Shown here: one piece after another, positions 1-8,280 of the stretch
Layout of the letters: each line of letters begins with the position of its first letter
How positions within the stretch are numbered: the first letter of the stretch is position 1
Assembly: GCA_035606695.1 (NCBI GenBank)
Contig: DATNEW010000008.1
Coordinates: 62,001 to 126,000 of the forward strand
Source of the DNA: Gemmatimonadaceae bacterium
GTDB taxonomy: Bacteria > Gemmatimonadota > Gemmatimonadetes > Gemmatimonadales > Gemmatimonadaceae
Direction of reading: 5' to 3'
DNA: 64,000 nt
Position numbers and translations under genes: made by a program
Notes under the pieces: model-generated
What the model was told of the DNA's origin: nothing
The model's input: only the letters and a program-made list of their open reading frames with translations
The model's database searches: none

Positions 1-278
1 CGGTCGATCCGCGCGCGCCGAAGGTTGGCGGCTTCGCGATCGGCCTCACCGTCGCCGCCGACATTCTGGCGATCGGCCCGCTGACGGGCGGCTCGATGAA
101 CCCGGCGCGGTCCTTCGGCCCCGCCGTCGTGACCCGCATTTTCGAAGGCCAGAGCGCCTATTGGATCGGTCCAATCCTCGGCGGCATCGCGGCGGCGCTG
201 ATCTACGACCGCTTGTTCCTGCCGCGCGAGCCCGAGCCGGTGGATCACGGCGCCGTTCGGCCAGAGCAAAACGCGTAG
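1..278 (+). CDS. Aquaporin / MIP-family channel, C-terminal fragment
   Basis: The reading frame is open from the window edge (first full codon at position 3) to the TAG at 276-278, so only about the last 91 residues are seen. They include the second NPA box in the context GGSMNPARSFGPAVV, which is diagnostic of major intrinsic proteins that pass water or glycerol across the inner membrane. A final hydrophobic helix (YWIGPILGGIAAALIY) and a short charged tail follow. The first NPA box and selectivity-filter residues lie outside the window, so aquaporin and glycerol facilitator cannot be told apart. An internal ATG at 96 is the Met of NPA-box context, not a start. Confidence 0.9.
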   Translation, partial: VDPRAPKVGGFAIGLTVAADILAIGPLTGGSMNPARSFGPAVVTRIFEGQSAYWIGPILGGIAAALIYDRLFLPREPEPVDHGAVRPEQNA

Positions 279-303
279 GGGCATTCGTCCGTATGATGTA
301 GTC

Positions 304-972
304 GTGCCCGAACCGTTACCGCCGCCGTCGCTGTCGCGTGCTCGCGAACAGAAGATCAGCGAGCTGTCGCAGCATTTCGCGAATGACGATCTGTCGCTCG
401 AGGATCTCGAGCGGCGGATCGAGCGCGTCTACAAAGCGATCTCGGTCGCCGAGCTGGACGCGATCACGGCGGACTTGACGTCGGTCGCCGGCGTGCCGAA
501 CGGCGGAGCGGCGCTCGCGCCGGCGGACCGAATCGCGCACGTTGCTCGTGATGCGAATTTGATCGTGGCGCCGTCCCCGGCGATCGAGGCGCCGCGCGGG
601 CGATTGCTGTCGATCATGAGCTCGCATCGCCGCGTCGGCCGTTGGACGGTGCCACGCGATCTCCACGTCTTTGCGTTGTGGAGCGATTCGCGCCTCGATC
701 TCACGACGGCGGTGCTGCCCGTCGGCGGCGTGGTAAACATCGAGATCACGTCGATCATGGCGTCATTTCGCGTGATCGTGTCACCGGACATGCACGTCAT
801 CAACGACATGCACGCCTTCATGTCCGACATGCGGAACAGCGCGGACGCAATGGTGCCCGGCACGGTTGCGTCCGCGCGCACGCCAGTCATTCGACTGACC
901 GGCACGGCGTTCATGTCCGACTTCAAGGTGAAGGTGCGGCGGCGCGAAGAGCCGCTGCCCGACGACGATTGA
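304..972 (+). CDS. DUF1707-domain protein with LiaF-like C-terminal region
   Basis: The 222-residue protein starts at a GTG 25 bases after the aquaporin gene. Residues about 8-60 (LSRAREQKISELSQHFANDD, then a LERRIERVYKA segment) match the short DUF1707 domain found at the start of many bacterial proteins of unknown function. The C-terminal half is beta-rich with repeated MSDxK/MSDM phrases and resembles the LiaF/DUF2154-like region often paired with DUF1707. There is no signal peptide or clear membrane helix. No enzyme function can be assigned. The family label comes from pattern recognition of the N-terminus; the C-terminal assignment is weaker. Confidence 0.75.
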   Translation: MPEPLPPPSLSRAREQKISELSQHFANDDLSLEDLERRIERVYKAISVAELDAITADLTSVAGVPNGGAALAPADRIAHVARDANLIVAPSPAIEAPRGRLLSIMSSHRRVGRWTVPRDLHVFALWSDSRLDLTTAVLPVGGVVNIEITSIMASFRVIVSPDMHVINDMHAFMSDMRNSADAMVPGTVASARTPVIRLTGTAFMSDFKVKVRRREEPLPDDD

Positions 973-983
973 TTGGATTGTCG

Positions 984-1526
984 TTACGGCCCGACGCGCA
1001 TGTACTCGGCGTCGTAGCGTTCGATCGATTCGTTGATGACGCGCATCGCGAACTCGCTCTTCTCCCATCCCAGGATCTGCACGCGCTTGCCTTCGAGATC
1101 CTTGTAGGTGGAAAAGAAGTACTCGACTTCCTTCAGCAGATGCTGTGGAATGTCGGCGATGTCGAAGAATTCCTCGTAGTACGGATCCCTGAGCGCCACG
1201 GCGAGAATCTTGTCGTCGGGCTCACCGCGATCGAGCATGCGCAGCACGCCGAGCGGACGGACGTCGATCAGACATCCTGAAAACGTCTGCTCTTTCACGA
1301 GGACGAGCACGTCGAGCGGATCGCCGTCTTCGTGCAGCGTGCGCGGAATGAGTCCGTAGTCGCCCGGATAGTGGACCGCCGAGTACAGCACTCGGTCCAG
1401 CTTCATGATGCCGGTTTTCTTGTCGAGCTCGTACTTGTTGCGGCTGCCGAAGGGAATCTCGATGACGGCCGTGATCTCCTCCGGCGGATGGGGACCTGGA
1501 GGGAGGTCGTGCCAGTAGTGGATCAT
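984..1526 (-). CDS. ppa: Inorganic pyrophosphatase (family I)
   Basis: This 180-residue soluble enzyme hydrolyses pyrophosphate to two phosphates and pulls biosynthetic reactions forward. It carries the family signature DGDPLDVLV at residues 67-75 with the metal-binding aspartates D67, D69 and D72, and the upstream EIPFGSRNKYE and YPGDYG segments of the active site. Its length is normal for bacterial family I enzymes. The ATG at 1524-1526 overlaps the TGA of the upstream aldo/keto reductase gene as ATGA, so the two are probably translationally coupled in a hemB-AKR-ppa operon. Confidence 0.96.
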   Translation of the reverse strand: MIHYWHDLPPGPHPPEEITAVIEIPFGSRNKYELDKKTGIMKLDRVLYSAVHYPGDYGLIPRTLHEDGDPLDVLVLVKEQTFSGCLIDVRPLGVLRMLDRGEPDDKILAVALRDPYYEEFFDIADIPQHLLKEVEYFFSTYKDLEGKRVQILGWEKSEFAMRVINESIERYDAEYMRVGP

Positions 1527-2587
1527 GCGCGATGGGCGATGGGCGCTGGGCGCTGGGCGTCATCGCGCGACATCGTGCCCTTGTACGACATCGGCTCTTC
1601 GCCGATGCCAAAGTTCGTCTCGTTCAATTCGTCGACGCGCTCCATCTGCTCGCGCGTGAGGTCGGGCTTGTCGCTCACCCCGGCGAACTCCGCGAGCTGC
1701 TCGTCGTCGTACACGTTCGGCAGCGCCGTCACCACGCGCGGCTCGGCGAGCAGCCACTTGAGCGCCGCCTGGCCGAGCGTCATGTCGCGCGTCAAGAAGT
1801 CGAGCGTCTTGACTTTGCGCACGCCGTTGATCAACCACGAGCGTGGCCGATGCCGGCGATGATCGTTCTCGGGGAAGACCGTGTCTTCGGTGTATTTCCC
1901 TTCCAGCATGCCCGATGCATGGGTCACGCGAATGTTGAAGCAGCAATTTGGCGCGTGCTCTTTGGCGGCGTTCAACATGCCGGTGCCTGGATGCTGTTCG
2001 AGCACGTTCCAGATCATCTGGATGGTGTTGATGTCGCGCTCGCGCTCGACCAGTTCCACGGCTTCGTACAGCCACCCGATCGCGGGGCCGAACGCGGCGC
2101 CCCATGCGCGAATCTTTCCCTCGCGCTGGAGCTCGCGCATGGTGCCCCACAGCTCGGCGTCGCGCACGTGCTCCATCTTGGCGTTGTGGAGCTGGAGGAC
2201 GTCGATGTAATCCGTCTCCAAACGCTCCAGGCAGCGATCGACCGCGTAGCGAATGAACGCCGGATCGGTGCGCATGGGAAGCTCGCTCTGTCCGCGCCGG
2301 GACTTTTGAGCTTCCTCATTATAAATATCATAACCAACCTTCGTGCCGATGACGACCTCGTCACGGCGGCCGCGGAACGCCTCGGCGATCTGCCGCTCCG
2401 CGCGGCCGTTGCCGTACGCGTCGGCCGCGTCGAAGAACGTCACGCCGTGATCGTCGAGCGCGCGGCGCAGCATGGCCACCGCTTCGGCGTCCGTCTTGTC
2501 GCCCCACCAGCCGGTGGAGATGGTCCACGTGCCGAAGCCGACTTCGCTCACGCGCACGTCGGTGCCGGGAAAATTACGGTACTTCAT
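1523..2587 (-). CDS. Aldo/keto reductase
   Basis: A 354-residue TIM-barrel oxidoreductase expected to use NADPH to reduce carbonyl compounds; the substrate is unknown. The N-terminus MKYRNFPGTDVRVSEVGFGT is typical of the family, followed by FDAADAYGNGRAE (Asp and catalytic Tyr region), IGTKVGYD (Lys), and YIDVLQLHN (His region). I place the start at the ATG at 2587, two bases after the hemB stop; a longer version from 2626 would overlap hemB. The last residues (about RPAPIAHRA) are encoded by a four-unit tandem heptamer at 1531-1558, so the C-terminus appears to have been built by a repeat. Stop overlaps the ppa start. Confidence 0.93.
   Translation of the reverse strand: MKYRNFPGTDVRVSEVGFGTWTISTGWWGDKTDAEAVAMLRRALDDHGVTFFDAADAYGNGRAERQIAEAFRGRRDEVVIGTKVGYDIYNEEAQKSRRGQSELPMRTDPAFIRYAVDRCLERLETDYIDVLQLHNAKMEHVRDAELWGTMRELQREGKIRAWGAAFGPAIGWLYEAVELVERERDINTIQMIWNVLEQHPGTGMLNAAKEHAPNCCFNIRVTHASGMLEGKYTEDTVFPENDHRRHRPRSWLINGVRKVKTLDFLTRDMTLGQAALKWLLAEPRVVTALPNVYDDEQLAEFAGVSDKPDLTREQMERVDELNETNFGIGEEPMSYKGTMSRDDAQRPAPIAHRA
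1531..1558. repeat. Tandem heptamer array (GATGGGC/GCTGGGC, 4 units)
   Basis: Two GATGGGC units are followed by two GCTGGGC units. The array lies inside the 3' end of the aldo/keto reductase gene, six bases from the ppa start. The unit is not a multiple of three, so copy-number change would alter the reductase C-terminus and its coupling to ppa. It shares the GGGC(G) core with arrays at 18477, 38328, 42384 and 42510. Confidence 0.8.
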
Positions 2588-2589
2588 GA

Positions 2590-3573
2590 TCAGCGTTGTG
2601 AAGTAAGCAGCTTCGCCGCGTCGCACGCGAAGTATGTGATGATGACGTCGGCCCCGGCCCGCCGGATGCCCAGCAACGAATCCATCATGACCCGCTCGCC
2701 GTCGATCCAGCCGCGCTCCGCGGCTGCCTGAATCATAGCGTATTCCCCGCTCACCTGGTACGCGGCGAGCGGATAGCCCGTTTCCGTTTTCACGCGCCGG
2801 ATGACGTCGAGAAACGGCCCGGCCGGCTTCACCATCACCATGTCCGCGCCCTCCTCGATGTCGAGCCGCACCTCGCGCAGCGCTTCATCCGAATTACCGG
2901 AGTCCATCTGGTAGCTCCGGCGATCGCCGAACTTCGGCGTCGATTCGGCCGCATCGCGGAACGGACCGTAGAACGGCCCGGCAAACTTCGCCGCGTAGCT
3001 CAGGATCGGCGTGGTCGAGTACCCTTCCGCGTCCAGCGCCGCGCGAATCCGCCCCACCCGGCCGTCCATCATGTCGCTCGGCGCCACGATGTCGGCCCCG
3101 GCGCGCGCGTGCGAGACCGCTTCGCGCGCCAGCGCTTCGAGCGTTTCGTCGTTGTCCACGTCGCCGTCGTGGATGACGCCGCAGTGCCCGTGATCGGTAT
3201 ACTCGCAGAGACAGACGTCGGTGATCACGACGAGCTCCGGCAGCTCACGCTTGAGCGCGCGCACCGCCTGCTGCACGGGCGCGTCGTCGTTCCAGGCCTG
3301 CGACCCGTTCGCGTCCTTGGATTCAGGAATGCCAAACAGGATCACGCCGCCGACGCCAAGGTCGGACGCCTGCCGGGCGTCCCGCAGCATTTCGTCGACC
3401 GTCGTCTGAAATACGCCCGGCATCGCCTCCACCGGCTGGCGGATTCCGGATCCCGGACGTACGAATAGCGGTAGTATGAGCTGCGACGGCAGGAGCGACG
3501 TTTCGCGAATCAGCCGCCGCAGCGGCTCCGTGCGTCGCAAGCGGCGCGGGCGATAGGACGGAAATGACGGCAC
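2590..3573 (-). CDS. hemB: Porphobilinogen synthase (delta-aminolevulinate dehydratase)
   Basis: This 327-residue cytosolic enzyme condenses two 5-aminolevulinate molecules to porphobilinogen, an early step of haem and other tetrapyrroles. Both active-site lysine motifs are visible: K196 in [17 protein letters not shown] and K249 in [12 protein letters not shown]. The metal site [14 protein letters not shown] (C121, C123, C131) is the zinc-cysteine type. The start is a GTG at 3571-3573. It is transcribed divergently from the ECF sigma gene across only 33 bases and is followed two bases later by the aldo/keto reductase. Haem genes hemC and cobA/hemD lie about 8 kb away. Confidence 0.97.
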   Translation of the reverse strand: MPSFPSYRPRRLRRTEPLRRLIRETSLLPSQLILPLFVRPGSGIRQPVEAMPGVFQTTVDEMLRDARQASDLGVGGVILFGIPESKDANGSQAWNDDAPVQQAVRALKRELPELVVITDVCLCEYTDHGHCGVIHDGDVDNDETLEALAREAVSHARAGADIVAPSDMMDGRVGRIRAALDAEGYSTTPILSYAAKFAGPFYGPFRDAAESTPKFGDRRSYQMDSGNSDEALREVRLDIEEGADMVMVKPAGPFLDVIRRVKTETGYPLAAYQVSGEYAMIQAAAERGWIDGERVMMDSLLGIRRAGADVIITYFACDAAKLLTSQR

Positions 3574-3606
3574 GCGTCAAAGTTAACCGGGAACTTACGG
3601 CTCCGC

Positions 3607-4200
3607 ATGGCGACGCTTTCGAACGCCGACATCGAGATGCTCGTGCGCCGTGTGCGCACGCACGACGCGGTCGCGTTCGAGCGGCTCTTTCGCGCGCTGC
3701 ACGCACCGCTGTGCGAAGTCGTCGATTCGCTCGTTCGGTCGCAGGACATCGCCGAGGAGATCGTTCAGGAGCTTTTCTTCACAGTGTGGATCAACGCGAA
3801 GCAACTCGACATCGAATCGTCGGCGCGGGCCTACCTGTTCACGGCGGCGCGGAACCGTGCGCTCGCGCATCTTCGGCATCGCTCGGTCATTCGCCGTTGG
3901 ACCGAGCGCGCCATGCGCGACGAAAGCGTCAATCGCACCGTGAGCGGGCCGACGCCGATCGACGATTCGCTCGAGATCGATGAACGCACGCGCCTGTTGC
4001 GCGGCGCCATCGACCGCCTGCCGGTCCGGTGTCGTACCGCCTTGATCCTTCGGCTCGACCATGAAATGTCCCAGGCCGACATCGCGCAGGCGATGGGTGT
4101 CACGATCAAGGCCGTCGAAAAACTGCTCGCGTCCGCGAAAGTCCGTTTGCGCGAGCTCGTCGGATCTGCCGCGGACGACGCCGCCGACACCCGAGGGTAG
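3607..4200 (+). CDS. ECF RNA polymerase sigma factor, FecI type
   Basis: A 197-residue extracytoplasmic-function sigma factor. Region 2 is recognisable at about residues 20-95 (FERLFRALHAPLCEVV ... DIAEEIVQELFFTVW ... ARAYLFTAARNRAL), and region 4 at about 138-190 (LPVRCRTALILRLDHEMSQ ... GVTIKAVEKLLASAKVRLRE). It is followed 30 bases later by a FecR-type anti-sigma and then a TonB receptor with a signalling domain, the standard order for cell-surface signalling. Its likely target is its own operon. A GGGAACTT sequence at 3589-3596 resembles an ECF -35 box but is too close to the ATG at 3607 to be convincing. Confidence 0.94.
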   Translation: MATLSNADIEMLVRRVRTHDAVAFERLFRALHAPLCEVVDSLVRSQDIAEEIVQELFFTVWINAKQLDIESSARAYLFTAARNRALAHLRHRSVIRRWTERAMRDESVNRTVSGPTPIDDSLEIDERTRLLRGAIDRLPVRCRTALILRLDHEMSQADIAQAMGVTIKAVEKLLASAKVRLRELVGSAADDAADTRG

Positions 4201-4230
4201 GGTTTTTCACAACCAACGCGTCGTACTCGC

Positions 4231-5088
4231 ATGACGGACGACGAACTCGACGCACGCCCCGGACCGCGCCGCGCGTGGCGCACCGACGAACAATGGACAC
4301 GGCTCTCCGAGCGCATCACAGGTGCCGGCAGCCATGCGCCGGCGAAGCGTGCTAGCGTACACTGGTATGCGGTTGCCGCCGCCGTGCTGATCGCGGCCGC
4401 CGCGACGCTGCTCGTTACCAGGCATGTCGACAATGCATCCCGCGGACGCACGTATGCGACCGCCGCGGGGAAGCGACTCGTCATTCATCTGGACGACGGA
4501 TCCATCGCCACGCTCGGGCCGGCAAGTTCGCTGCGCATCTCCTCATCGCGCCGCGGCCGCGACATGTCGCTCACCGGACTCGGCGCCTTCCGCGTCGTCC
4601 ACGACGATGCGCGGCCATTCATCGTCCGCGCCGGCGCCGCGACGGCGCGGGACGTCGGGACGGAATTCACCGTGCGAGCCTATCCGGAAGATTCGCTCGT
4701 GAGCGTCGCCGTCACGTCGGGAGCAGTCGCGCTCTCGGACACGTTGCATCCTGCGGTGTTGACGACGATCACCGCCGGACATCTCGGCGTCGTCGCGCCA
4801 GGTGGCGCGCCCGTGCAGGTGCATTCCGCGGACGCGTCGACGTACGCAAGCTGGACGTCGGGCGCGTTGAGCTTCGACAACGCATCGCTCGCCCGAGTCG
4901 CGGCGGAGCTCGAGCGCTGGTTCGGCGTCGTCATCACGATCCCGGATACGCGGCTCGCGCAGCGACACGTCACCGCGATCTACAGCGCGCCCACGCTCGC
5001 GGGCGTGCTCGATGGACTCGCCGCCGCGGCCAGCTTCAATCACGCGCAGCACGGAGACACCATCACGTTCACGCCGAGGACGCGTTGA
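4231..5088 (+). CDS. FecR-family anti-sigma factor / sigma regulator
   Basis: A 285-residue inner-membrane protein. It has a short cytoplasmic N-terminus, one membrane helix at about residues 45-65 (WYAVAAAVLIAAAATLLVTR), then the periplasmic FecR domain (LDDGSIATLGPASSLRI, DVGTEFTVRAYPE, VSVAVTSGAVALS). The C-terminal section (SLARVAAELERWFGVVITIP) looks like the STN-like DUF4974 domain that contacts partner receptors. By family precedent it holds the adjacent sigma factor inactive until the TonB receptor signals. Its TGA overlaps the receptor ATG as TGATG. Confidence 0.93.
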   Translation: MTDDELDARPGPRRAWRTDEQWTRLSERITGAGSHAPAKRASVHWYAVAAAVLIAAAATLLVTRHVDNASRGRTYATAAGKRLVIHLDDGSIATLGPASSLRISSSRRGRDMSLTGLGAFRVVHDDARPFIVRAGAATARDVGTEFTVRAYPEDSLVSVAVTSGAVALSDTLHPAVLTTITAGHLGVVAPGGAPVQVHSADASTYASWTSGALSFDNASLARVAAELERWFGVVITIPDTRLAQRHVTAIYSAPTLAGVLDGLAAAASFNHAQHGDTITFTPRTR

Positions 5089-7481
5089 TGAACGCGCGTC
5101 ATCACGTTCTCTCCGGCGTTACGGCAATCGCGCTCGCGCACGCTGGCCTCGCGCAGACGCCGCGCGTCGTCGATTCGTCGTTCAGCGACTTGCGCGCCGA
5201 GGGCAACGGTGTCGCGGCACTGCGCACAATAGTCATGATGGGGTTCGCCAACGAGCCCGCCGACGCCGCGTTGCGCGCGGTGGTCCTTGCCGCACGCCTC
5301 AACATCACCTTCGATCCCCAGCTGTCCGGTCTCGCCACGCACGTGACGATTCCATCTCACTCGCGAACCGCGTCGGTCGCGCTGCTCGAGATCGCGCAGG
5401 CGGCGCGTCTCCGCGTGCGTGTGTCGGCCGCGGGACAAATCGTCGTCGTCAACGCGTCGCCGGAGATTCCCGCGCGCCGTGCGTCGACCGCCGACAGCAC
5501 GACCCGCCCTGTCACGCTGCCCGTCGTCGTGTCGGAAGCCGATCGCGTGGAACGCCGCGCATTCGCGACGACGGCGACGATCGGAGCTGTCTCGTTCACT
5601 CGCAGTGAGCTGCAATCCGCGCCGCTGTTCGTCGAGCCCGACGTGTTGCGCGCGGTGCAAACGATGCCTGGCGTTGCCGCGCGCAGCGATTATTCCGCCG
5701 GCTTCAACGTGCGCGGCGGCGAAGCGGATCAGAATCTCGTGCTGCTCGACGGATATCCGATCTATAATCCATACCACCTGGGCGGCCTGTTCAGCACGTT
5801 CATCGACCCCATGGTCGGCCGCGTCGACATGCGTCGCGGGGGACTTCCCGCGGAGTTTGGCGGACGTTTGTCCGGCGTGCTCGACGTGCAGTCGGCCGAC
5901 GCGACGAGCACATCGCTCGGCGGCCGTGCCGAGGTCTCTCTCATGTCCGCCACGGCGTCGCTCGGCCGCGCGTTCGGCGACGGATCGGGATCGTGGATGA
6001 TTGGCGCGCGCCGCACCTACGCTGACGCCATCGTCGATCTCTTCAAGCCCGGTGCGTTCCCCTATCACTTCGAGGACGGGCAAGCGCATCTCGCACGCAC
6101 CTTCGGCTCGGGCATGCGGCTGTCCGTCACCGGATACATCGGCGCTGACGTCAGTGAAGATGACAAAAGCAACGACTCGAACGTGCATTGGGGCAACGGC
6201 GTGCTCGGTGCGACGCTCTCCAGGAACTTCGACGCGCGGCCCACGTTATTCGGCATGTCGCTTGGCGACAGCGTCGTCGTTGCTCAACGCGTGTCGCTCA
6301 CGCGATTCGGTTCCAATGTCGACGTTCTCAACAGCTTTTATCACGCCGCCGATCAAGTCACCGATCAGCGCGCCGGCGGATCGATCACGACCTACCGCCC
6401 GACGTTGTCTCATACGATCGGGTACGAAGTGTCCGCCGTGCGCCTCGAGTATCAGGCGAATTCGGCGCTGCCAGGAATCGCCGATCTCTTCCCATTCGAT
6501 TCACTCAGGCAGCGGTCGGGCGTGGCCTCGCTGTTCGCCGATCAGACGTGGCGCCCAACACCGTCGCTGCTCATCGAGACCGGCGCGCGGTTCGATGCGG
6601 TTGAAGCAGCGCGGTGGAGCGGACTGTCCCCGCGCCTGTCGATCAAATACTTCGTCACGCCGGACGCCGCGCTCACCTTCGCCGCCGGCACGTATGCGCA
6701 GTGGATGCATTCGCTTGGTCGCGAGGAGGAGCCGCTCGAGCCGCTGCAGTTCTGGGTCGCCAGCGATTCGCTGCTCGCCGTCTCACATTCACGCGACGCG
6801 GTCGTCGGCTTCGAGCATTGGCTGTCGTCGCGGCGCCTGTTGCACATTGAGACTTTTTATAAGCGCTACGACCACCTGCTCGTGCCCAACCCATACAGCG
6901 ACCCGGGCGTACACGGCGACGAGTTCACGACCGCGAGAGGGACGTCCTACGGTGCCGACGTGTTGCTGCGGCAACTCGAGGGTGGACCGTTCAGCGGCTG
7001 GCTCGCGTACTCGTATGCCGTGTCATCGCGCATCGGCGCGGATGGCGTGCATTACTTCCCCGGGCAAGATCGTCGTCACAATCTGAATCTCGTGGGCCGC
7101 TGGCAGGCCGCCGCCTACACGCTGTCGGCGCGAATGAACGTCGCCAGCGGCCTCCCGACGACGCCAATTCTCGGCAAGTTCGTCCGCGAGCGTTATGACC
7201 CCGTGAACCAGCGATGGCTTCCCGAGCCGGGCGACATCGAGCAAAACATCTCCGCGCCGCTGAGCTCCGCACGCTTGCCGTGGTACGGGCGTGTCGATGT
7301 CGGCGTGACGCGCGTCGGACACATTCGCGGCTCGACGGTTTCACCGTATCTCAGTGTGGTGAACCTGCTCAACGCGAAGAATCCGGCGGCGTATCTGTAC
7401 GACTTCAAGGGCCACCCAACGCGCACCACGTTCCCCAACCTTCCATTCGTTCCGACGTTCGGGGTGACCGTTGCGTATTGA
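5088..7481 (+). CDS. TonB-dependent outer-membrane receptor with STN domain
   Basis: A 797-residue outer-membrane receptor beginning with a signal peptide (ends near GLAQ). Residues about 60-125 form a secretin/TonB N-terminal (STN) signalling domain (NITFDPQLSGLATHVTIPSH). The plug follows at about 185-275, with VLRAVQTMPGVAAR, FNVRGGEADQNLVLLDGYPI and FGGRLSGVLDV. The remainder is a beta barrel ending in the aromatic residue Y expected for outer-membrane insertion. I chose the ATG at 5088 rather than TTG at 5085 because it makes a TGATG overlap with fecR. No SusD-like partner follows; instead two lipoproteins do. The ligand is unknown: siderophore, sugar or peptide are all possible. Confidence 0.94.
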   Translation: MNARHHVLSGVTAIALAHAGLAQTPRVVDSSFSDLRAEGNGVAALRTIVMMGFANEPADAALRAVVLAARLNITFDPQLSGLATHVTIPSHSRTASVALLEIAQAARLRVRVSAAGQIVVVNASPEIPARRASTADSTTRPVTLPVVVSEADRVERRAFATTATIGAVSFTRSELQSAPLFVEPDVLRAVQTMPGVAARSDYSAGFNVRGGEADQNLVLLDGYPIYNPYHLGGLFSTFIDPMVGRVDMRRGGLPAEFGGRLSGVLDVQSADATSTSLGGRAEVSLMSATASLGRAFGDGSGSWMIGARRTYADAIVDLFKPGAFPYHFEDGQAHLARTFGSGMRLSVTGYIGADVSEDDKSNDSNVHWGNGVLGATLSRNFDARPTLFGMSLGDSVVVAQRVSLTRFGSNVDVLNSFYHAADQVTDQRAGGSITTYRPTLSHTIGYEVSAVRLEYQANSALPGIADLFPFDSLRQRSGVASLFADQTWRPTPSLLIETGARFDAVEAARWSGLSPRLSIKYFVTPDAALTFAAGTYAQWMHSLGREEEPLEPLQFWVASDSLLAVSHSRDAVVGFEHWLSSRRLLHIETFYKRYDHLLVPNPYSDPGVHGDEFTTARGTSYGADVLLRQLEGGPFSGWLAYSYAVSSRIGADGVHYFPGQDRRHNLNLVGRWQAAAYTLSARMNVASGLPTTPILGKFVRERYDPVNQRWLPEPGDIEQNISAPLSSARLPWYGRVDVGVTRVGHIRGSTVSPYLSVVNLLNAKNPAAYLYDFKGHPTRTTFPNLPFVPTFGVTVAY

Positions 7482-8280
7482 ACGCGCGGCAATCGCGTTG
7501 GTTGCCGCGTCGAGCCTTGCGGCATGCGTCGAGAAATCTCCGACTGAACCCGCCGCGCACGCGCTGGTCGTGCACGCGGTGCTCGACGCGTCCGCGCGCG
7601 ACCAATACGTCGTCGTCCAATCGACGAATGGCGCAACGGCGTCGGCGACCGGTGTGACCGGCGCCGTCGTGACGCTGTCGCTGCCCGACGGGCGGAACGT
7701 GCGCGCCGCGGAGGAACGCGACAGCGTGCACGCGATCGCCTCGTTCGACGCGCCACGCCTCACGACGATCTACCACTTCTCGCTCGATCAGCTTGGCTTC
7801 ACCGTCGTACCCGGCGCAACCTACCAGCTTCGCGTGGCCGTGCCGGATGGACGCGTCGTGACCGGCCAAACGACGGTTCCATCGACGACACCGGTCACCA
7901 CGCCCGAGTCGTCGCAACCCTTTACGCTCCTTCGCGACACGCTGCGATTGTCCTGGTCGCGCGTGTCCGGCGCGCGATCGTACGAGGTCTCCGTGGTCTC
8001 GGTGCGGGGACCGACCGCGATCTTCGCCGACACCTCGATTGCCCTGACCGGACAATCGAGCAATATGTTCGGTGACGACTTGTTTCCCTTTGTCGGGACA
8101 CCTGGCCAGGGAACGCCCTATCGCGTCATCGTTAGCGCCGTGGACGGCAACTACTATGACTACTATCGCCGCAGCAGCGACTTCTTCAGCGGCGCTGGCG
8201 TGATCGAGCACCTCGATGGCGCCCTGGGAGTTTTCGGCTCGCTCGTGCCAATCGTATCCAAGCAACTCGCGGTGAAGTGA
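7471..8280 (+). CDS. DUF4249-like lipoprotein
   Basis: This 269-residue protein starts at a TTG 11 bases inside the receptor gene. Its N-terminus ends in a lipobox (SSLAAC, lipidated C19), predicting a lipoprotein. The body is beta-rich: AHALVVHAVLDASARDQYVVVQ, GAVVTLSLPDGRNV and PGATYQLRVAVPDGRVVTGQT, the pattern of DUF4249 proteins that usually sit directly downstream of TonB receptors with STN or carboxypeptidase-like domains. A surface-exposed partner of the receptor is a reasonable inference. A fibronectin-like segment (LSWSRVSGARSYEVSV) occurs at about residues 155-170. The stop overlaps the next start as GTGA. Confidence 0.85.
   Translation: MRIERAAIALVAASSLAACVEKSPTEPAAHALVVHAVLDASARDQYVVVQSTNGATASATGVTGAVVTLSLPDGRNVRAAEERDSVHAIASFDAPRLTTIYHFSLDQLGFTVVPGATYQLRVAVPDGRVVTGQTTVPSTTPVTTPESSQPFTLLRDTLRLSWSRVSGARSYEVSVVSVRGPTAIFADTSIALTGQSSNMFGDDLFPFVGTPGQGTPYRVIVSAVDGNYYDYYRRSSDFFSGAGVIEHLDGALGVFGSLVPIVSKQLAVK

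Noticed and set aside
3589-3596. RpoE-like GGGAACTT box as promoter of the ECF sigma gene
   Set aside because: It is only ten bases before the ATG, so the matching -10 box would fall inside the coding region.
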